Shown here piece after piece: positions 43,631-52,959 of a DNA stretch of 64,000 bases; position 1 is the first letter of the stretch; every line of letters begins with the position of its first letter. The position numbers and the translations under genes are program-made. Origin of the DNA: Agaribacillus aureus (GTDB lineage Bacteria; Bacteroidota; Bacteroidia; Cytophagales; Cyclobacteriaceae). Location: NCBI GenBank assembly GCA_030442055.1, contig JAUJEB010000011.1, forward strand, positions 62,001-126,000. The letters are read 5' to 3'. The notes beneath the pieces are model-generated. The model did no database searches. It saw nothing but the letters and a program-made list of their open reading frames with translations, and was not told the origin of the DNA.

Positions 43631-45163
43631 TTATTTTTTAGGAATTATTTTAAATCCATAGGCATGCTCATAGGGTTTTTCCTGCGGCATGGTGACGTGT
43701 AATCCCATCCCATCCTGTTCCCATTCGACGGCACCAACCCCTAACATGGTTACTGATTCAATCGGTTTAATGGCGGCGTTATAAGGTGTAATAAGCTTGA
43801 ACCTAATTTCCTTTCCAGCGCCCGGCCAATCCATCACAAAGGCATAAAGTGTATCTCCTTTAGTAGTATACCGGAAATCTTTGGCGGTGTATTGGGATAG
43901 TCTTGACATTTCCGCAACGCTGTTAATTTTCCCTTCTCCGAATTCAATCCACGGGCGTGTCTCATAAATGCCCTCGGCATTGATTTCAAGCCATTTACCA
44001 ATCTCTTCTAGTGTTTTCACAGTTTCTTCATCAAAAGTGCCATCTGCCTTGATGGGCACGTTCAGCAAAAGATTGCCATTTTTGCTGACAATATCAACTA
44101 ACTTGTCGATGACTGCATTGGTGGTTTTGTACTTGGCGCCTTTTTTATAGCCCCATGGACCTATGGTGTCATCGGTTTGCCACGGTTCTTCCCGTATCTC
44201 CGGCGCTTTTCCCCGCTCATAATCGAGCGTAGTCAGGCCAGGCACATAATAGCCGGTAAACGGTCGCGGCTTGGTACACATCACCGCTTCCTGCTTGCCG
44301 TTGTGCCGGTCCATGGAATGATTGTACAGGTGCGCAATCACCTCCATTCCCGCCTTGCCATAATCGCCCCTAAAGGGGATGGCGCCGTCAAAATAGAAGT
44401 GGTCGGGATGGTAGTTATCGATAAGGTCCTTCATTCTTTTAACCCATAGATCTTTCCATTCCTGAGGTGGAAATTCCGGGCCTGCGGATGAAAGATCGTT
44501 ATGTTTCTTAAAATAGAAATCATCATACTCAGGATCATTCCCATCATATGGCACGCCGGCAAAGGGCCCCTGCTTGTCAGCCCCATTGGCTACATTTAAC
44601 CAACTATAGGCCCTTGCCACGTGCGTTGTTACCCCAAACCTGAGCTCTTGCTTCAGGGTAGCTTCCCGCCACATACCTATCAGATCTTTTTGAGGTCCCA
44701 TATCAACGGCATTCCACCGGTGATGCCTGGAATCCCAAAGGTCAAAATTATCGTGATGAACGGCGCATGGCGTAAAGTACCTGGCGCCTGCTTTTTTAAA
44801 CAGGGCTACTGCCTTGTCCGGATCAAACTTTTCCGCCTTCCACAATGGAATAAAATCTTTATACCCAAATTCAGATGGGTGCCCCCAGTTTTTTAAATGA
44901 TGCTTATAAGCCCCGGAGCCTTCCTGATACATCCATCGCGGGTACCATTCACCCATTTCCGGGACAGAATAAACACCCCAGTGAACATATATTCCAAACT
45001 TTGCATCACTAAACCACTTCGGACTTTTATAATGCCGCAGGGATGCGACAGTTCCCTCAAAATATTCCGGCTCTTCCAAGGCGTTTTTTTGTTCACCTCC
45101 ACAGCCAATATTAACTGCAAGCAACACCAATGCGAAATATGGCCAGCAACATGAATTCTTCAT
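43631..45163 (-). CDS. GH29 alpha-L-fucosidase lipoprotein
   Basis: A 510-residue lipoprotein (Cys21) of family GH29, retaining alpha-L-fucosidases. Family motifs are WFSDAKFGIYVHWGVYSVPE, PCAVHHDNFDLWDSRHHRWN (fucose-binding His pair 136-137) and the nucleophile region HFYFDGA with Asp259. A C-terminal beta domain begins near residue 410. The acid/base of GH29 varies in position and cannot be assigned by eye. Its ATG overlaps the stop of the preceding sulfatase gene (ATGA, 45160-45163), so the two are translationally coupled. It would remove terminal fucose from the desulfated glycan. Confidence 0.94.
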   Translation of the reverse strand: MKNSCCWPYFALVLLAVNIGCGGEQKNALEEPEYFEGTVASLRHYKSPKWFSDAKFGIYVHWGVYSVPEMGEWYPRWMYQEGSGAYKHHLKNWGHPSEFGYKDFIPLWKAEKFDPDKAVALFKKAGARYFTPCAVHHDNFDLWDSRHHRWNAVDMGPQKDLIGMWREATLKQELRFGVTTHVARAYSWLNVANGADKQGPFAGVPYDGNDPEYDDFYFKKHNDLSSAGPEFPPQEWKDLWVKRMKDLIDNYHPDHFYFDGAIPFRGDYGKAGMEVIAHLYNHSMDRHNGKQEAVMCTKPRPFTGYYVPGLTTLDYERGKAPEIREEPWQTDDTIGPWGYKKGAKYKTTNAVIDKLVDIVSKNGNLLLNVPIKADGTFDEETVKTLEEIGKWLEINAEGIYETRPWIEFGEGKINSVAEMSRLSQYTAKDFRYTTKGDTLYAFVMDWPGAGKEIRFKLITPYNAAIKPIESVTMLGVGAVEWEQDGMGLHVTMPQEKPYEHAYGFKIIPKK

Positions 45164-46674
45164 TTTTTACCTTGTTTTTGCAAATATTCTTCCTCTGTTA
45201 CCGGCAAACTCTTGGCCCGGCCTTTCTTGCCTCCCCTACTTACCTTATTAAGCGCCTCCGCTGGGTGATCATAGTAGGACGTATCCCACTGCTGATAGAT
45301 AGGGCTATTGTCTTTTTGGGGCAATGAGTTGACTACCTCCTGAAATTTCTTTTTTGATGTTACAATTTCAGGGTTGCTTGAATCAATGAGGTTTATTTGT
45401 TCATCCGGATCATTGAGAAAGTCTATAATTTCATAAATACGGCCTGTGGTATCGACATAAGACTTATATTTCTCATCCCGGATCACTCTGTCCCGAAATG
45501 TGTGGGCGCTGGTAATGCGATCGTTGACCAACATGGCAAAACGCCCTCCCAATCCCATGATCCATTCCCGGTTGGATGTTTTAGTTTCTCCCAATATCAG
45601 CGGCGCAAAGGAATGTCCATCATAGACGAAGTTCTCGTCTATTTCCGCCCCCGCTAAATCGCAAAAAGTTGGTAATAAATCGGTAAAATCGACCAGTGCC
45701 TCGGTGACAACTCCTTGCGGTACAGTTCCAGGGCAATTGACAATAAACGGCGCGTTTAATCCATTTTCCGTGAGATAGGCCTTGCCGCCTCGTACATATC
45801 GTCCATTCATTCTGCCAATCTGCCCTACCCCGGTTCCGTTATCCGTAGTCCAGACGATGATTGTATTATCCCTGATCTTTAGTTCCTCCAGGGCATTGAT
45901 CAATTTCTTTAATATAAAATCGGTATAGCGCACCATGGCTTTGTGCTGTTCTTCCCTGAGTGCGTTTTTTTCAGTTGGGGTGGTGGTAAGCGGTCCGTGT
46001 GGCAAGCACATGGGGTAGTAAATCAACATCGGCTCTTCCTTGTTTCTCTGCATAAAATCGATGATAAAGTCAGAAAATATGTCTTCGCCAAACTGTCCTT
46101 TATAGGTTTTACTACCCTCTTTAGTATGGATATATGGATCCCAGTACCGGAGTTGGCTGGCTTTGGTGCTCGGACCTCCGTTCTCGCCTCCCGTCCACAT
46201 GCAATATTCATCGAAACCGGCATTGACCATAGCTTCCGGTTCCAGCCTAAAATCGTTGATCTGCCACTTTCCTGCAGCGCAGGTGGTATAACCAGCATCT
46301 CTGATCATTCTGCCAAAGGACGGATTCATAATTGGGTCGTATCTGCCACCATGCCCTAACCGGGGTACATCGTAGTGGTTTACCCAGCCATGACGCCAGG
46401 GATATTGACCGGTTAAAAGCGTTACCCTGGTAGGTGTGCACTGTGGCATCGAATAGGCATTTTCGAACCGCATCCCGGTACGGGCAAGCTCGTCGATGTT
46501 AGGTGTTTTTATATCTTCCGCCCCATAGGCGCTGATCCATTCCTTACCCAAATCATCCAACATAATAAAAAGGATGTTGGGCTTCTTTTTTGCGGGTTGT
46601 TTTTTTGCGCAACCAACACAAAAACTGACCAGCGCAACTATTAAGACAGTATGCAGGTAATTATTAAATTTCAT
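45160..46674 (-). CDS. Family S1 sulfatase (CTPTR) with GKWQ variant
   Basis: A 504-residue lipoprotein sulfatase (signal ending CVGC, Cys22). Formylglycine site Cys79 in CTPTR, LDDLGKEWISAYG for the calcium ligands and TTDNGTGVGQIG late ligands are present. The usual GKWH reads GKWQ (CAAGKWQIN), replacing a normally conserved active-site His; the Lys is kept. The opening LDDLGKEW is also unusual. It may bind substrate differently. Four-base overlap with the GH29 gene that follows suggests coordinated desulfation and defucosylation. Confidence 0.9.
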   Translation of the reverse strand: MKFNNYLHTVLIVALVSFCVGCAKKQPAKKKPNILFIMLDDLGKEWISAYGAEDIKTPNIDELARTGMRFENAYSMPQCTPTRVTLLTGQYPWRHGWVNHYDVPRLGHGGRYDPIMNPSFGRMIRDAGYTTCAAGKWQINDFRLEPEAMVNAGFDEYCMWTGGENGGPSTKASQLRYWDPYIHTKEGSKTYKGQFGEDIFSDFIIDFMQRNKEEPMLIYYPMCLPHGPLTTTPTEKNALREEQHKAMVRYTDFILKKLINALEELKIRDNTIIVWTTDNGTGVGQIGRMNGRYVRGGKAYLTENGLNAPFIVNCPGTVPQGVVTEALVDFTDLLPTFCDLAGAEIDENFVYDGHSFAPLILGETKTSNREWIMGLGGRFAMLVNDRITSAHTFRDRVIRDEKYKSYVDTTGRIYEIIDFLNDPDEQINLIDSSNPEIVTSKKKFQEVVNSLPQKDNSPIYQQWDTSYYDHPAEALNKVSRGGKKGRAKSLPVTEEEYLQKQGKK

Positions 46675-46704
46675 TTATTTTTATTCAAAATTCGCAATTA
46701 AGAT

Positions 46705-48237
46705 TCATTCTTTAGGTGGATTTTCATACTCCCACCGATAGGTGCCTCTCCAACCCTTGCCCATGCGGCCTTTGTCTCCAAGGTCATCCCTCATAGCTTC
46801 GGCCAGTTGCTCCAGTTGTTTTACCACCTCAGGATATTGAGCGCTTACATTTGTCGTTTCTCCTATGTCCTTTTTTAAATCGTACAATGTAGGTACCGCT
46901 ATCGCTTCCTGCAACCTGCCATACCAGCCAATATCCCTGGGTTTTTCGGGTCTCGGAAAAACCAATTTGAATCGGCTGTTACGGACGGCATAAAGATTTG
47001 TGTATTTATAATAGAAGTAGGCTTTATGAGGGCTCTGATCTACCTGTCCGGTCAATAGGGGCATTACATCTTTTCCATCAATCTTAATATTTTGCGGAAG
47101 TATACCACCGGCTAATTTTGCAAATGTGGGATAAAAGTCCATATTGGTAACTATTTCATCCGAAACTTTCCCCGGCTTTATTTTTCCCGGAAATCTAATA
47201 ATGCAGGGGACCCTTGAACCGCCATCCCAGCTGGTCATTTTCATCCCTCTGAGTGGTGCAGCCGTACCTGATTGCAATCGCGAGTTACGGGCTTCAGGAA
47301 CTCTGTTGACGCTCGGTTCAATCCAGGGGCCATTGTCGGAAGTAAAAATTACCAGTGTTTTCCCGTCAATTTTCAGTGTCTTTAATGTGTCTAAAATACG
47401 TCCTACATTGAAGTCAATTTCCTCCACACAATCGCCATACAAACCATACGCTGATTTGCCCTCAAACTGCTTTGAAGGATAAAGCGGGGTGTGGGGCATA
47501 TTGTGGGCAAGATAAAGAAAAAACGGATTGTTTTTTTGCTGTGTTATATACTTAATGGCTTCATCGGTATACCTGGTTGATATCCCGGTTTGGTCGACAG
47601 GAAATTCTATAAATTTATCGTCTCTCATCATTACGGCAGGGTTCATATCATTGCTATAGGGTATGCCGTAGTATTGATCAAAACCCTGTGCATTGGGCAT
47701 TAATCTTGGATTCTTCATGTAAAACTGCTCGAGCCCCTCATCCAATTTTTGATCTCCGATAGCCTGGCGCCCACTGCCGGAAAGGTGCCACTTACCTATG
47801 GCCATGGTACTATACCCTGCAGATTTGAGCATTTCTGCCATGGTTACTTCCTTATTGTGTAAAATCGGATGGAATTGCCTTTGTTTATTGATTTTGGCAA
47901 TAGCAGGCCTCATAGGATAACAACCTGTCATAAGCGAAACCCTGCTGGGGCCACACAATGGGGCACCAACATAGAAACTTGTCAGCTTGATGCCCTCGCT
48001 TGCCATTCTATCGAGATTTGGCGTTTTAATCAACTTTGAACCAAAGCAGCCTACATCGTTGTAGCCCAAATCATCGGTGTATATTATAATAAAATTAGGC
48101 TGATCAACACTTTCCTGTTGTCTCTGTAATGCAAACGCATCGGCACCCAAAAACAGGCATATTGACAGCAACAGGCATTCAATTTTTGTTCTTCTCGCCG
48201 TAGTAAACCTTTGTAAGCCTTGTAACCAATCTCGCAT
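46705..48237 (-). CDS. Family S1 sulfatase (CGPSR)
   Basis: A 510-residue sulfatase. The N-terminal signal has a long n-region (MRDWLQGLQRFTTARRTK) before the hydrophobic core ending AFAL. Motifs are YTDDLGYNDVGCFG, Cys95 in CGPSR followed by VSLMTGCYPMR, AIGKWHLSG and TSDNGPW. It shares YYGIPYSNDMNP and FFLYLAHNMPHTPLY with the sulfatase at 19409, which marks them as the same subfamily. It sits 18 bases from the GDSL esterase gene. Downstream starts inside the n-region cannot be excluded. Confidence 0.92.
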   Translation of the reverse strand: MRDWLQGLQRFTTARRTKIECLLLSICLFLGADAFALQRQQESVDQPNFIIIYTDDLGYNDVGCFGSKLIKTPNLDRMASEGIKLTSFYVGAPLCGPSRVSLMTGCYPMRPAIAKINKQRQFHPILHNKEVTMAEMLKSAGYSTMAIGKWHLSGSGRQAIGDQKLDEGLEQFYMKNPRLMPNAQGFDQYYGIPYSNDMNPAVMMRDDKFIEFPVDQTGISTRYTDEAIKYITQQKNNPFFLYLAHNMPHTPLYPSKQFEGKSAYGLYGDCVEEIDFNVGRILDTLKTLKIDGKTLVIFTSDNGPWIEPSVNRVPEARNSRLQSGTAAPLRGMKMTSWDGGSRVPCIIRFPGKIKPGKVSDEIVTNMDFYPTFAKLAGGILPQNIKIDGKDVMPLLTGQVDQSPHKAYFYYKYTNLYAVRNSRFKLVFPRPEKPRDIGWYGRLQEAIAVPTLYDLKKDIGETTNVSAQYPEVVKQLEQLAEAMRDDLGDKGRMGKGWRGTYRWEYENPPKE

Positions 48238-48255
48238 AGATGAATGGGTTTTACC

Positions 48256-48942
48256 TTAAATAACTTCTAAAATTTTTTCTACTACCCGCTTGGCCAGCGC
48301 CTTGCTGCCTTCCTTCGTAAAATGGACATTCTTTGGCGGTTGCAGTTCTGCCAACCTCGGTAAGGTGAATGAATACAAGTTGTTGATCATTATATCGTTT
48401 TTCTGCATAATTTTCAACGCCACTTTATTGTACTTTTCAGGTTGATCAGCTCTCCTCAATGGCCCTCCGGGTTTATCGGGGAAGGGTGTGGTGGTGGCAA
48501 AAATTAATTTGGCATTGGTTGCCTTAAGTTTTTTTACAATTTTGGTGAGATTTTTTTTATATGCCTTTAGATCCGCCTGCTGCGGATCTTCAGGTTTCTT
48601 GCTATTCTTTCCGGTAACGGGATCAACATGTTTGAGGTCGTGCAACCCAAAATTAAAGTGAATCACGTCCCATTTTGTATCACCCAACCACCTGTCAATA
48701 TGTTTTAAACCATGAGTAGTTCCCTGGCAATTTTCAAAATTTCCTTTTGCATTCAACGGTCTTTGCACATTGGCCTTGCCCTGCAGCAATTCCTGGACAA
48801 ATTTTGTATAACCCATGGAAATGGAATCACCCAGCAACAGTACGTTGGGTACCGGTTTTTTCGGCCGGGCCATTAACATATCCGGAAACAGGCTGGCTCC
48901 ACATCCAATTACTGCTGTTTTTAAAAAGTTTCTTCTTAACAT
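48256..48942 (-). CDS. SGNH/GDSL-type esterase, Tat-like signal
   Basis: From the ATG at 48940-48942 the protein has 228 residues and a Tat-like signal (MLRRNFLKTAVIGCG); the longer frame from 48990 overlaps the sulfatase upstream. The nucleophile is Ser40 in LLLGDSIS and the C-terminal His lies in KNVHFTKEGS. The block III motif reads GLHD instead of GxND, and the position of the usual Asp two or three residues before the His is Asn, so the triad may be a dyad. Probably deacetylates or de-esterifies the glycan. Between two sulfatase genes, 18 and 19 bases away. Confidence 0.8.
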   Translation of the reverse strand: MLRRNFLKTAVIGCGASLFPDMLMARPKKPVPNVLLLGDSISMGYTKFVQELLQGKANVQRPLNAKGNFENCQGTTHGLKHIDRWLGDTKWDVIHFNFGLHDLKHVDPVTGKNSKKPEDPQQADLKAYKKNLTKIVKKLKATNAKLIFATTTPFPDKPGGPLRRADQPEKYNKVALKIMQKNDIMINNLYSFTLPRLAELQPPKNVHFTKEGSKALAKRVVEKILEVI

Positions 48943-48961
48943 AATCGTATCTATAATAAGT

Positions 48962-50428
48962 TTAATCAGTGTTCGGTTTATTTTCTTCAATAAAGGCTGT
49001 TAACTGCGCTTTTAACGATGCAGCAAGCTTGTGTCTGACAGTAGAGATTTCACGGCTCTCTGAAATGTCTTTTTTCACATTAAATAATTTTGTCTCATCC
49101 GTTTTGATATCCAGTATTAGCTTATAGTCACCTTTTCTAATGGCTGCAGACGGGGTATGCCCTGACACATGCTTCTGCGGATAATACCAGTACATTTCTC
49201 TTTTATGAAATGACTTCTGTTTTTGCCGATCAAAGATATCCAGGCCATCCAGGTGTTGATCTGGTTGTAGCGGCAAACCAGCCAGGGCCAGTAATGTCGG
49301 GTAAAAATCATAACCACAAATAGCCAGGTCGGACTTGGTGCCAGCCTGGATTTTTGCCGGATATTTTATAACTGCCGGCACTCTAATTCCTCCCTCATAC
49401 ATCCAGCCCTTGCCAAATCGTAGCGGCAGGTTAGCCGTAGGCGTTTGAGGATTGCCACCTTTGGTCGTCGAAAAACCGCCGTTGTCAGAGGTAAATACGA
49501 TGATTGTATTCTTTTCCAATCCTAATCGTTTCAAAGTCTCCGTGATACGCCCCACACTTTCATCCATACTTTGTACATTGGCAGCGTAAACAGGGTTGGA
49601 CTGTCTTATCCTGGAATAAGCCCTGTCGTCGATTTTCATTAACACATCTCTCGTTGTAAGCTCATTGCCTTTTGGTTCGTAGTGTTTCACATAGGTTTCC
49701 TTACCCTGTAGCGGGGTGTGAACGGCATAGTGTGAAAAGTACATAAAAAAAGGTCTTTCTTTATTCTTTTCGATAAAACTAATGGCCTCATCCGTGAGTC
49801 TGTCAGTCAAAAACTCCCCGGGTTTACCTCCCTCAAGGCCCAGGACATCGCGCTTGGGAATTATTCTCCTTTTTCCACCTATCCAGTCCTGACCAATATC
49901 CTTGTAGGGATAAAAATAAGATCCCGGCTGCCCCGCGTGGTTGACACCAACCACCCGGTCAAAACCCTGGCTGCCGGGATCGCGTCTTTCAGTCATACCG
50001 AGATGCCATTTACCTGTGAAATAGGTGATATAACCGTGCTCTTTAAATGCCTCTGCCATGGTCTTTTCCCCTGGAGACAAATCACCCAGCACACCTACAT
50101 TACCGGTGCGAATAGGCATTTTGCCGGAAATAATGCCAGCCCGGCTTGGCCCACATACAGGATGCGGCGCATAGGCGGTCGTGAATAACATGCCCTGGGC
50201 CGCCAACCGGTCGATGGCCGGAGTTTCGTAATAATTGCTCCCATAACATCCTAAATCTTTCCAGCCGAGGTCATCGACCAGAAAAAAGACGACGTTTGGT
50301 TTTTGCGCCAGCAGGTTGCTGAAGATTGGGAAAAGGAGGAGTAGCAAAGTTATAATTCTGGCACGAGCGGGACGCTCGCGCCAGGTGGGGTTCGAAACTA
50401 ATTTAGTGTTTGTTTTTGTCATCGGCAC
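48962..50428 (-). CDS. Family S1 sulfatase (CGPSR) with palindrome in signal-peptide codons
   Basis: A 488-residue sulfatase. Motifs are VDDLGWKDLGCYGSNYYETP, Cys92 in CGPSR with AGIISGKMPIR following, FTGKWHLG and TSDNGGF, typical of the widespread arylsulfatase A-like group. The signal core (IITLLLLLFPIFSNLLAQ) follows a 24-residue n-region in which WRERPARAR is encoded by a 27-base imperfect palindrome, suggesting an in-frame insertion of a REP-like element. The stop of the upstream glycosidase candidate is 4 bases away. Alternative start at Met3. Confidence 0.9.
   Translation of the reverse strand: MPMTKTNTKLVSNPTWRERPARARIITLLLLLFPIFSNLLAQKPNVVFFLVDDLGWKDLGCYGSNYYETPAIDRLAAQGMLFTTAYAPHPVCGPSRAGIISGKMPIRTGNVGVLGDLSPGEKTMAEAFKEHGYITYFTGKWHLGMTERRDPGSQGFDRVVGVNHAGQPGSYFYPYKDIGQDWIGGKRRIIPKRDVLGLEGGKPGEFLTDRLTDEAISFIEKNKERPFFMYFSHYAVHTPLQGKETYVKHYEPKGNELTTRDVLMKIDDRAYSRIRQSNPVYAANVQSMDESVGRITETLKRLGLEKNTIIVFTSDNGGFSTTKGGNPQTPTANLPLRFGKGWMYEGGIRVPAVIKYPAKIQAGTKSDLAICGYDFYPTLLALAGLPLQPDQHLDGLDIFDRQKQKSFHKREMYWYYPQKHVSGHTPSAAIRKGDYKLILDIKTDETKLFNVKKDISESREISTVRHKLAASLKAQLTAFIEENKPNTD
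50358..50384. repeat. REP-like imperfect palindrome inside a sulfatase signal region
   Basis: CTGGCACGAGCG and CGCTCGCGCCAG flank GGA; the arms pair with a single mismatch. GC-rich in contrast to its surroundings and in frame within the sulfatase n-region. Confidence 0.75.
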
Positions 50429-50431
50429 TTG

Positions 50432-52825
50432 CTAAAGGGTAATGGTTTCGGCTTCTCCTTTCTGTTTAATAACTATTTGTACAACCAAATCGTCACTTCC
50501 CGAAAACGAACAGTCAAAGCGTAAGCTGTGAGAGCCTTTTCTTAGCATCGGGGGCTTTCTTCCCATATCATAGGTTTTGATGAAACGGCCTTTGGCATCG
50601 TAAATTCTCAGGTTTTGCGAACCGTTGCATACGACAGAGGATCCCGCGTCAAGATTATCGGGAAGGTTGAATTTGAAAGAGTGATCGAATTCCAGATCGG
50701 GTTTGGCGATAGCCCCTTCTTTAACTTTTTCCTCACTTTTTATCGTTAATCTGAATTGCAACGGCTGTTCGTCGCTCCTGTTGGCAAATGACCATTCCGA
50801 AGCCGTAGGCTCGCCCGGTTGCAATACTTTCTTTTGATGTTCAAAACTATTGGTTCTGAAAGGGTGAAGTACCAAAGTCTTTTGATCTATTTTTTCCAGA
50901 TGGAACTCATTGTTGCCATCTTTAAGCCGTTCGCGCTGCTCGTTGGAAAATGCGCCGGCCAAACGGGCTTCCTCCCAAACCCTGATTAAGTCAAGCAGGT
51001 CATCCGTAAATGGATTAGCCTCCAGCTCCGGTCGTCGCAATACCATCGCAAAACCCGCATTATAGCCTGCCGCCCTTGCCATCATCCATTCGATATCAGC
51101 GGGAATGGTGGTGGCGGTGATCATGAACCACCCCAGCATGTTTTTCAAATAATTTCGTTCCAAAAACGGCTGTACTTTAAACCGTCGATCTGCCTGACTT
51201 TCCCTGAATCCTCCATACCAGGGCTCACCCCAGTTAATGAAGTGGTTGATATGCCAGTAAAAGTGTTTCAGCCTGCTGGAGCTATTGACCGTTACGTGGT
51301 CCACGGAATTATACCAGTCCAGGGCATACTTGTCCATGGCGTAATCTCCCTGGCCAGTTGCAAAGCATCCTTCATGGCCATCAAAACCCATTTGTGTTAC
51401 GCCGGTTTCATTTAATAAGTCTGATATATTCGCGACCATGTCTTTCTGCATTTCCCAATTCGGATAATAGGTCCGGTAAGCAAAATCGAGCAGTTTGACT
51501 GCTGAATCCCCTTTTTTGTGTGCCGATGCCTGTGTATTAAAAGCGCCACGCTGGCAATCATATAAAATGTAGGGCTTCTCTTCGCTGACCGTTCCGTAAC
51601 GAATAAGCTCATCGCCGATCCTGACAGTATTCATTTTACTGTTTTTCTGGTTTAATATCATCTGATTATCAGAAATTTCAATGTCAAAATCAGTGGCAGT
51701 GATATCTTTAGTCAGCTGAGCCTTGCCGGTAATAACAAGTCGTTCATCAGGCACCGGGCTAACAAATCTATCATTGGGTGTAATAAAATTGGTTAGCGTG
51801 TGCACTCCCATATTCAGTCCTTGCTCTTTGGCTTTTTCCACACAGGCCTTTAAGCCTTCCACTCCGCTGGGAAAAAATTCGGGTTTTAACTCAAAGTGGC
51901 CCCAGGTATTAAATGGATCTTCGTGATATAACGATCTTAATCCGGCTTTTTTGGCATACCCGATCATTTCATCGACGTCTTCCTCTGAAAACGGCGATAT
52001 CGCATAAGCCCGGTTGGTTTCTTTGGATACTTTTACCCATTCTCCATTTATCTCAGGATGTGGTAACCCTTCAGCTGTCTCGATGGCACCAATCGTTTTT
52101 AAGGCGTTGGCTGGCTTGCATCCAAACAAGGCAATAGCAGCGCCGGTTACCAGTCCTTCCCGGTTACTTAATATGTCGATCGGTCTGCCGAGAAATTTGT
52201 TTTCCCAGCCATCCCATTTCGATTTTGTTCTATCCTTGGTCCTGTCAATTGCAAATGCCTGTAAGACGGAACCGAATTCAGTTGCTTCAGCAGCAGTGCC
52301 ATGGTAGCTAGTCACTCCCCGAATGTCGTCAAGTCTGCCGGCTGTTGTTTTTGGATTAAGTGCTTGTATGCCAATAGCAAAATCCTTATTTCTGACAACG
52401 CCAACATTTTCTCCGATTGTATCTCCGATAGCTGTTGGATAGGGTCCCCAGAGAATAGCCTCCAGGTTCTTGTCGTTGGAAGTGCCGGTGACGGTAAAAG
52501 AGATGTGGGTTTCTTTTGGTTCAATTTCCAGTTTAATCTGCACATCACTTTGATTAAAACTGAGATTGTAACCGGTTTCATCAATGGCTTCAAATGATAG
52601 CGGCATGCATAGGCGGCCATTGGACACGACGGCTACCAAGGGACCTTTATTTCCTTCCGGCACAAAATTCTTATTTGATCCGGTCTCCACCAGTCCCGTC
52701 ACAAAGCCATGTTGATCTATTTCAATTTGAAAGGTATTGGTGTCAAATACGTTTGAATGCTCCTTCTGGCACGAAAACAGGGTAAATACAATGGCAATAG
52801 CCAACAATTGGATTATTTTATTCAT
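50432..52825 (-). CDS. Unclassified lipoprotein, glycoside-hydrolase-like (TIM-barrel type)
   Basis: From the ATG at 52823-52825 the protein has 797 residues and a lipoprotein signal (FSC, Cys19). I do not recognise an assigned CAZy family. Residues about 30-250 look like a beta-supersandwich. Residues about 275-650 look like a TIM barrel of the GH27/36 type (FSEEDVDEMIGYAKKAGLRSLYHED, GLNMGVHTLTNFI, VTQMGFDGHEG at 478-486), with a beta-rich insertion at 365-445. A C-terminal beta domain covers about 690-797. Asp482 and Glu485 are candidate catalytic residues. It heads the sulfatase/GH29 unit, so it probably acts on the same glycan, perhaps as the missing chain-cleaving enzyme (inference). 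Confidence 0.7.
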   Translation of the reverse strand: MNKIIQLLAIAIVFTLFSCQKEHSNVFDTNTFQIEIDQHGFVTGLVETGSNKNFVPEGNKGPLVAVVSNGRLCMPLSFEAIDETGYNLSFNQSDVQIKLEIEPKETHISFTVTGTSNDKNLEAILWGPYPTAIGDTIGENVGVVRNKDFAIGIQALNPKTTAGRLDDIRGVTSYHGTAAEATEFGSVLQAFAIDRTKDRTKSKWDGWENKFLGRPIDILSNREGLVTGAAIALFGCKPANALKTIGAIETAEGLPHPEINGEWVKVSKETNRAYAISPFSEEDVDEMIGYAKKAGLRSLYHEDPFNTWGHFELKPEFFPSGVEGLKACVEKAKEQGLNMGVHTLTNFITPNDRFVSPVPDERLVITGKAQLTKDITATDFDIEISDNQMILNQKNSKMNTVRIGDELIRYGTVSEEKPYILYDCQRGAFNTQASAHKKGDSAVKLLDFAYRTYYPNWEMQKDMVANISDLLNETGVTQMGFDGHEGCFATGQGDYAMDKYALDWYNSVDHVTVNSSSRLKHFYWHINHFINWGEPWYGGFRESQADRRFKVQPFLERNYLKNMLGWFMITATTIPADIEWMMARAAGYNAGFAMVLRRPELEANPFTDDLLDLIRVWEEARLAGAFSNEQRERLKDGNNEFHLEKIDQKTLVLHPFRTNSFEHQKKVLQPGEPTASEWSFANRSDEQPLQFRLTIKSEEKVKEGAIAKPDLEFDHSFKFNLPDNLDAGSSVVCNGSQNLRIYDAKGRFIKTYDMGRKPPMLRKGSHSLRFDCSFSGSDDLVVQIVIKQKGEAETITL

Positions 52826-52951
52826 TCGCTTATAGTTCTTCTTCAATTCGATGCAAGGCACCAGTTATTATATTTTTCTCAATTATTGAGGTAATCTCCA
52901 GGCCTCAAACTTTTTAAACTTCAGGCATTGATTATGAAGACGACCAAGTAT

Positions 52952-52959
52952 CAAATTTA
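52952..52959 (-). promoter_or_regulatory. Possible -7 box for the 52825-42131 unit
   Basis: TAAATTTG on the minus strand matches TAnnTTTG, 127 bases before the ATG at 52825. No TTTG is found at the proper upstream distance, so this is weak. It lies downstream of the SusD terminator, as a new promoter would. Confidence 0.3.
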
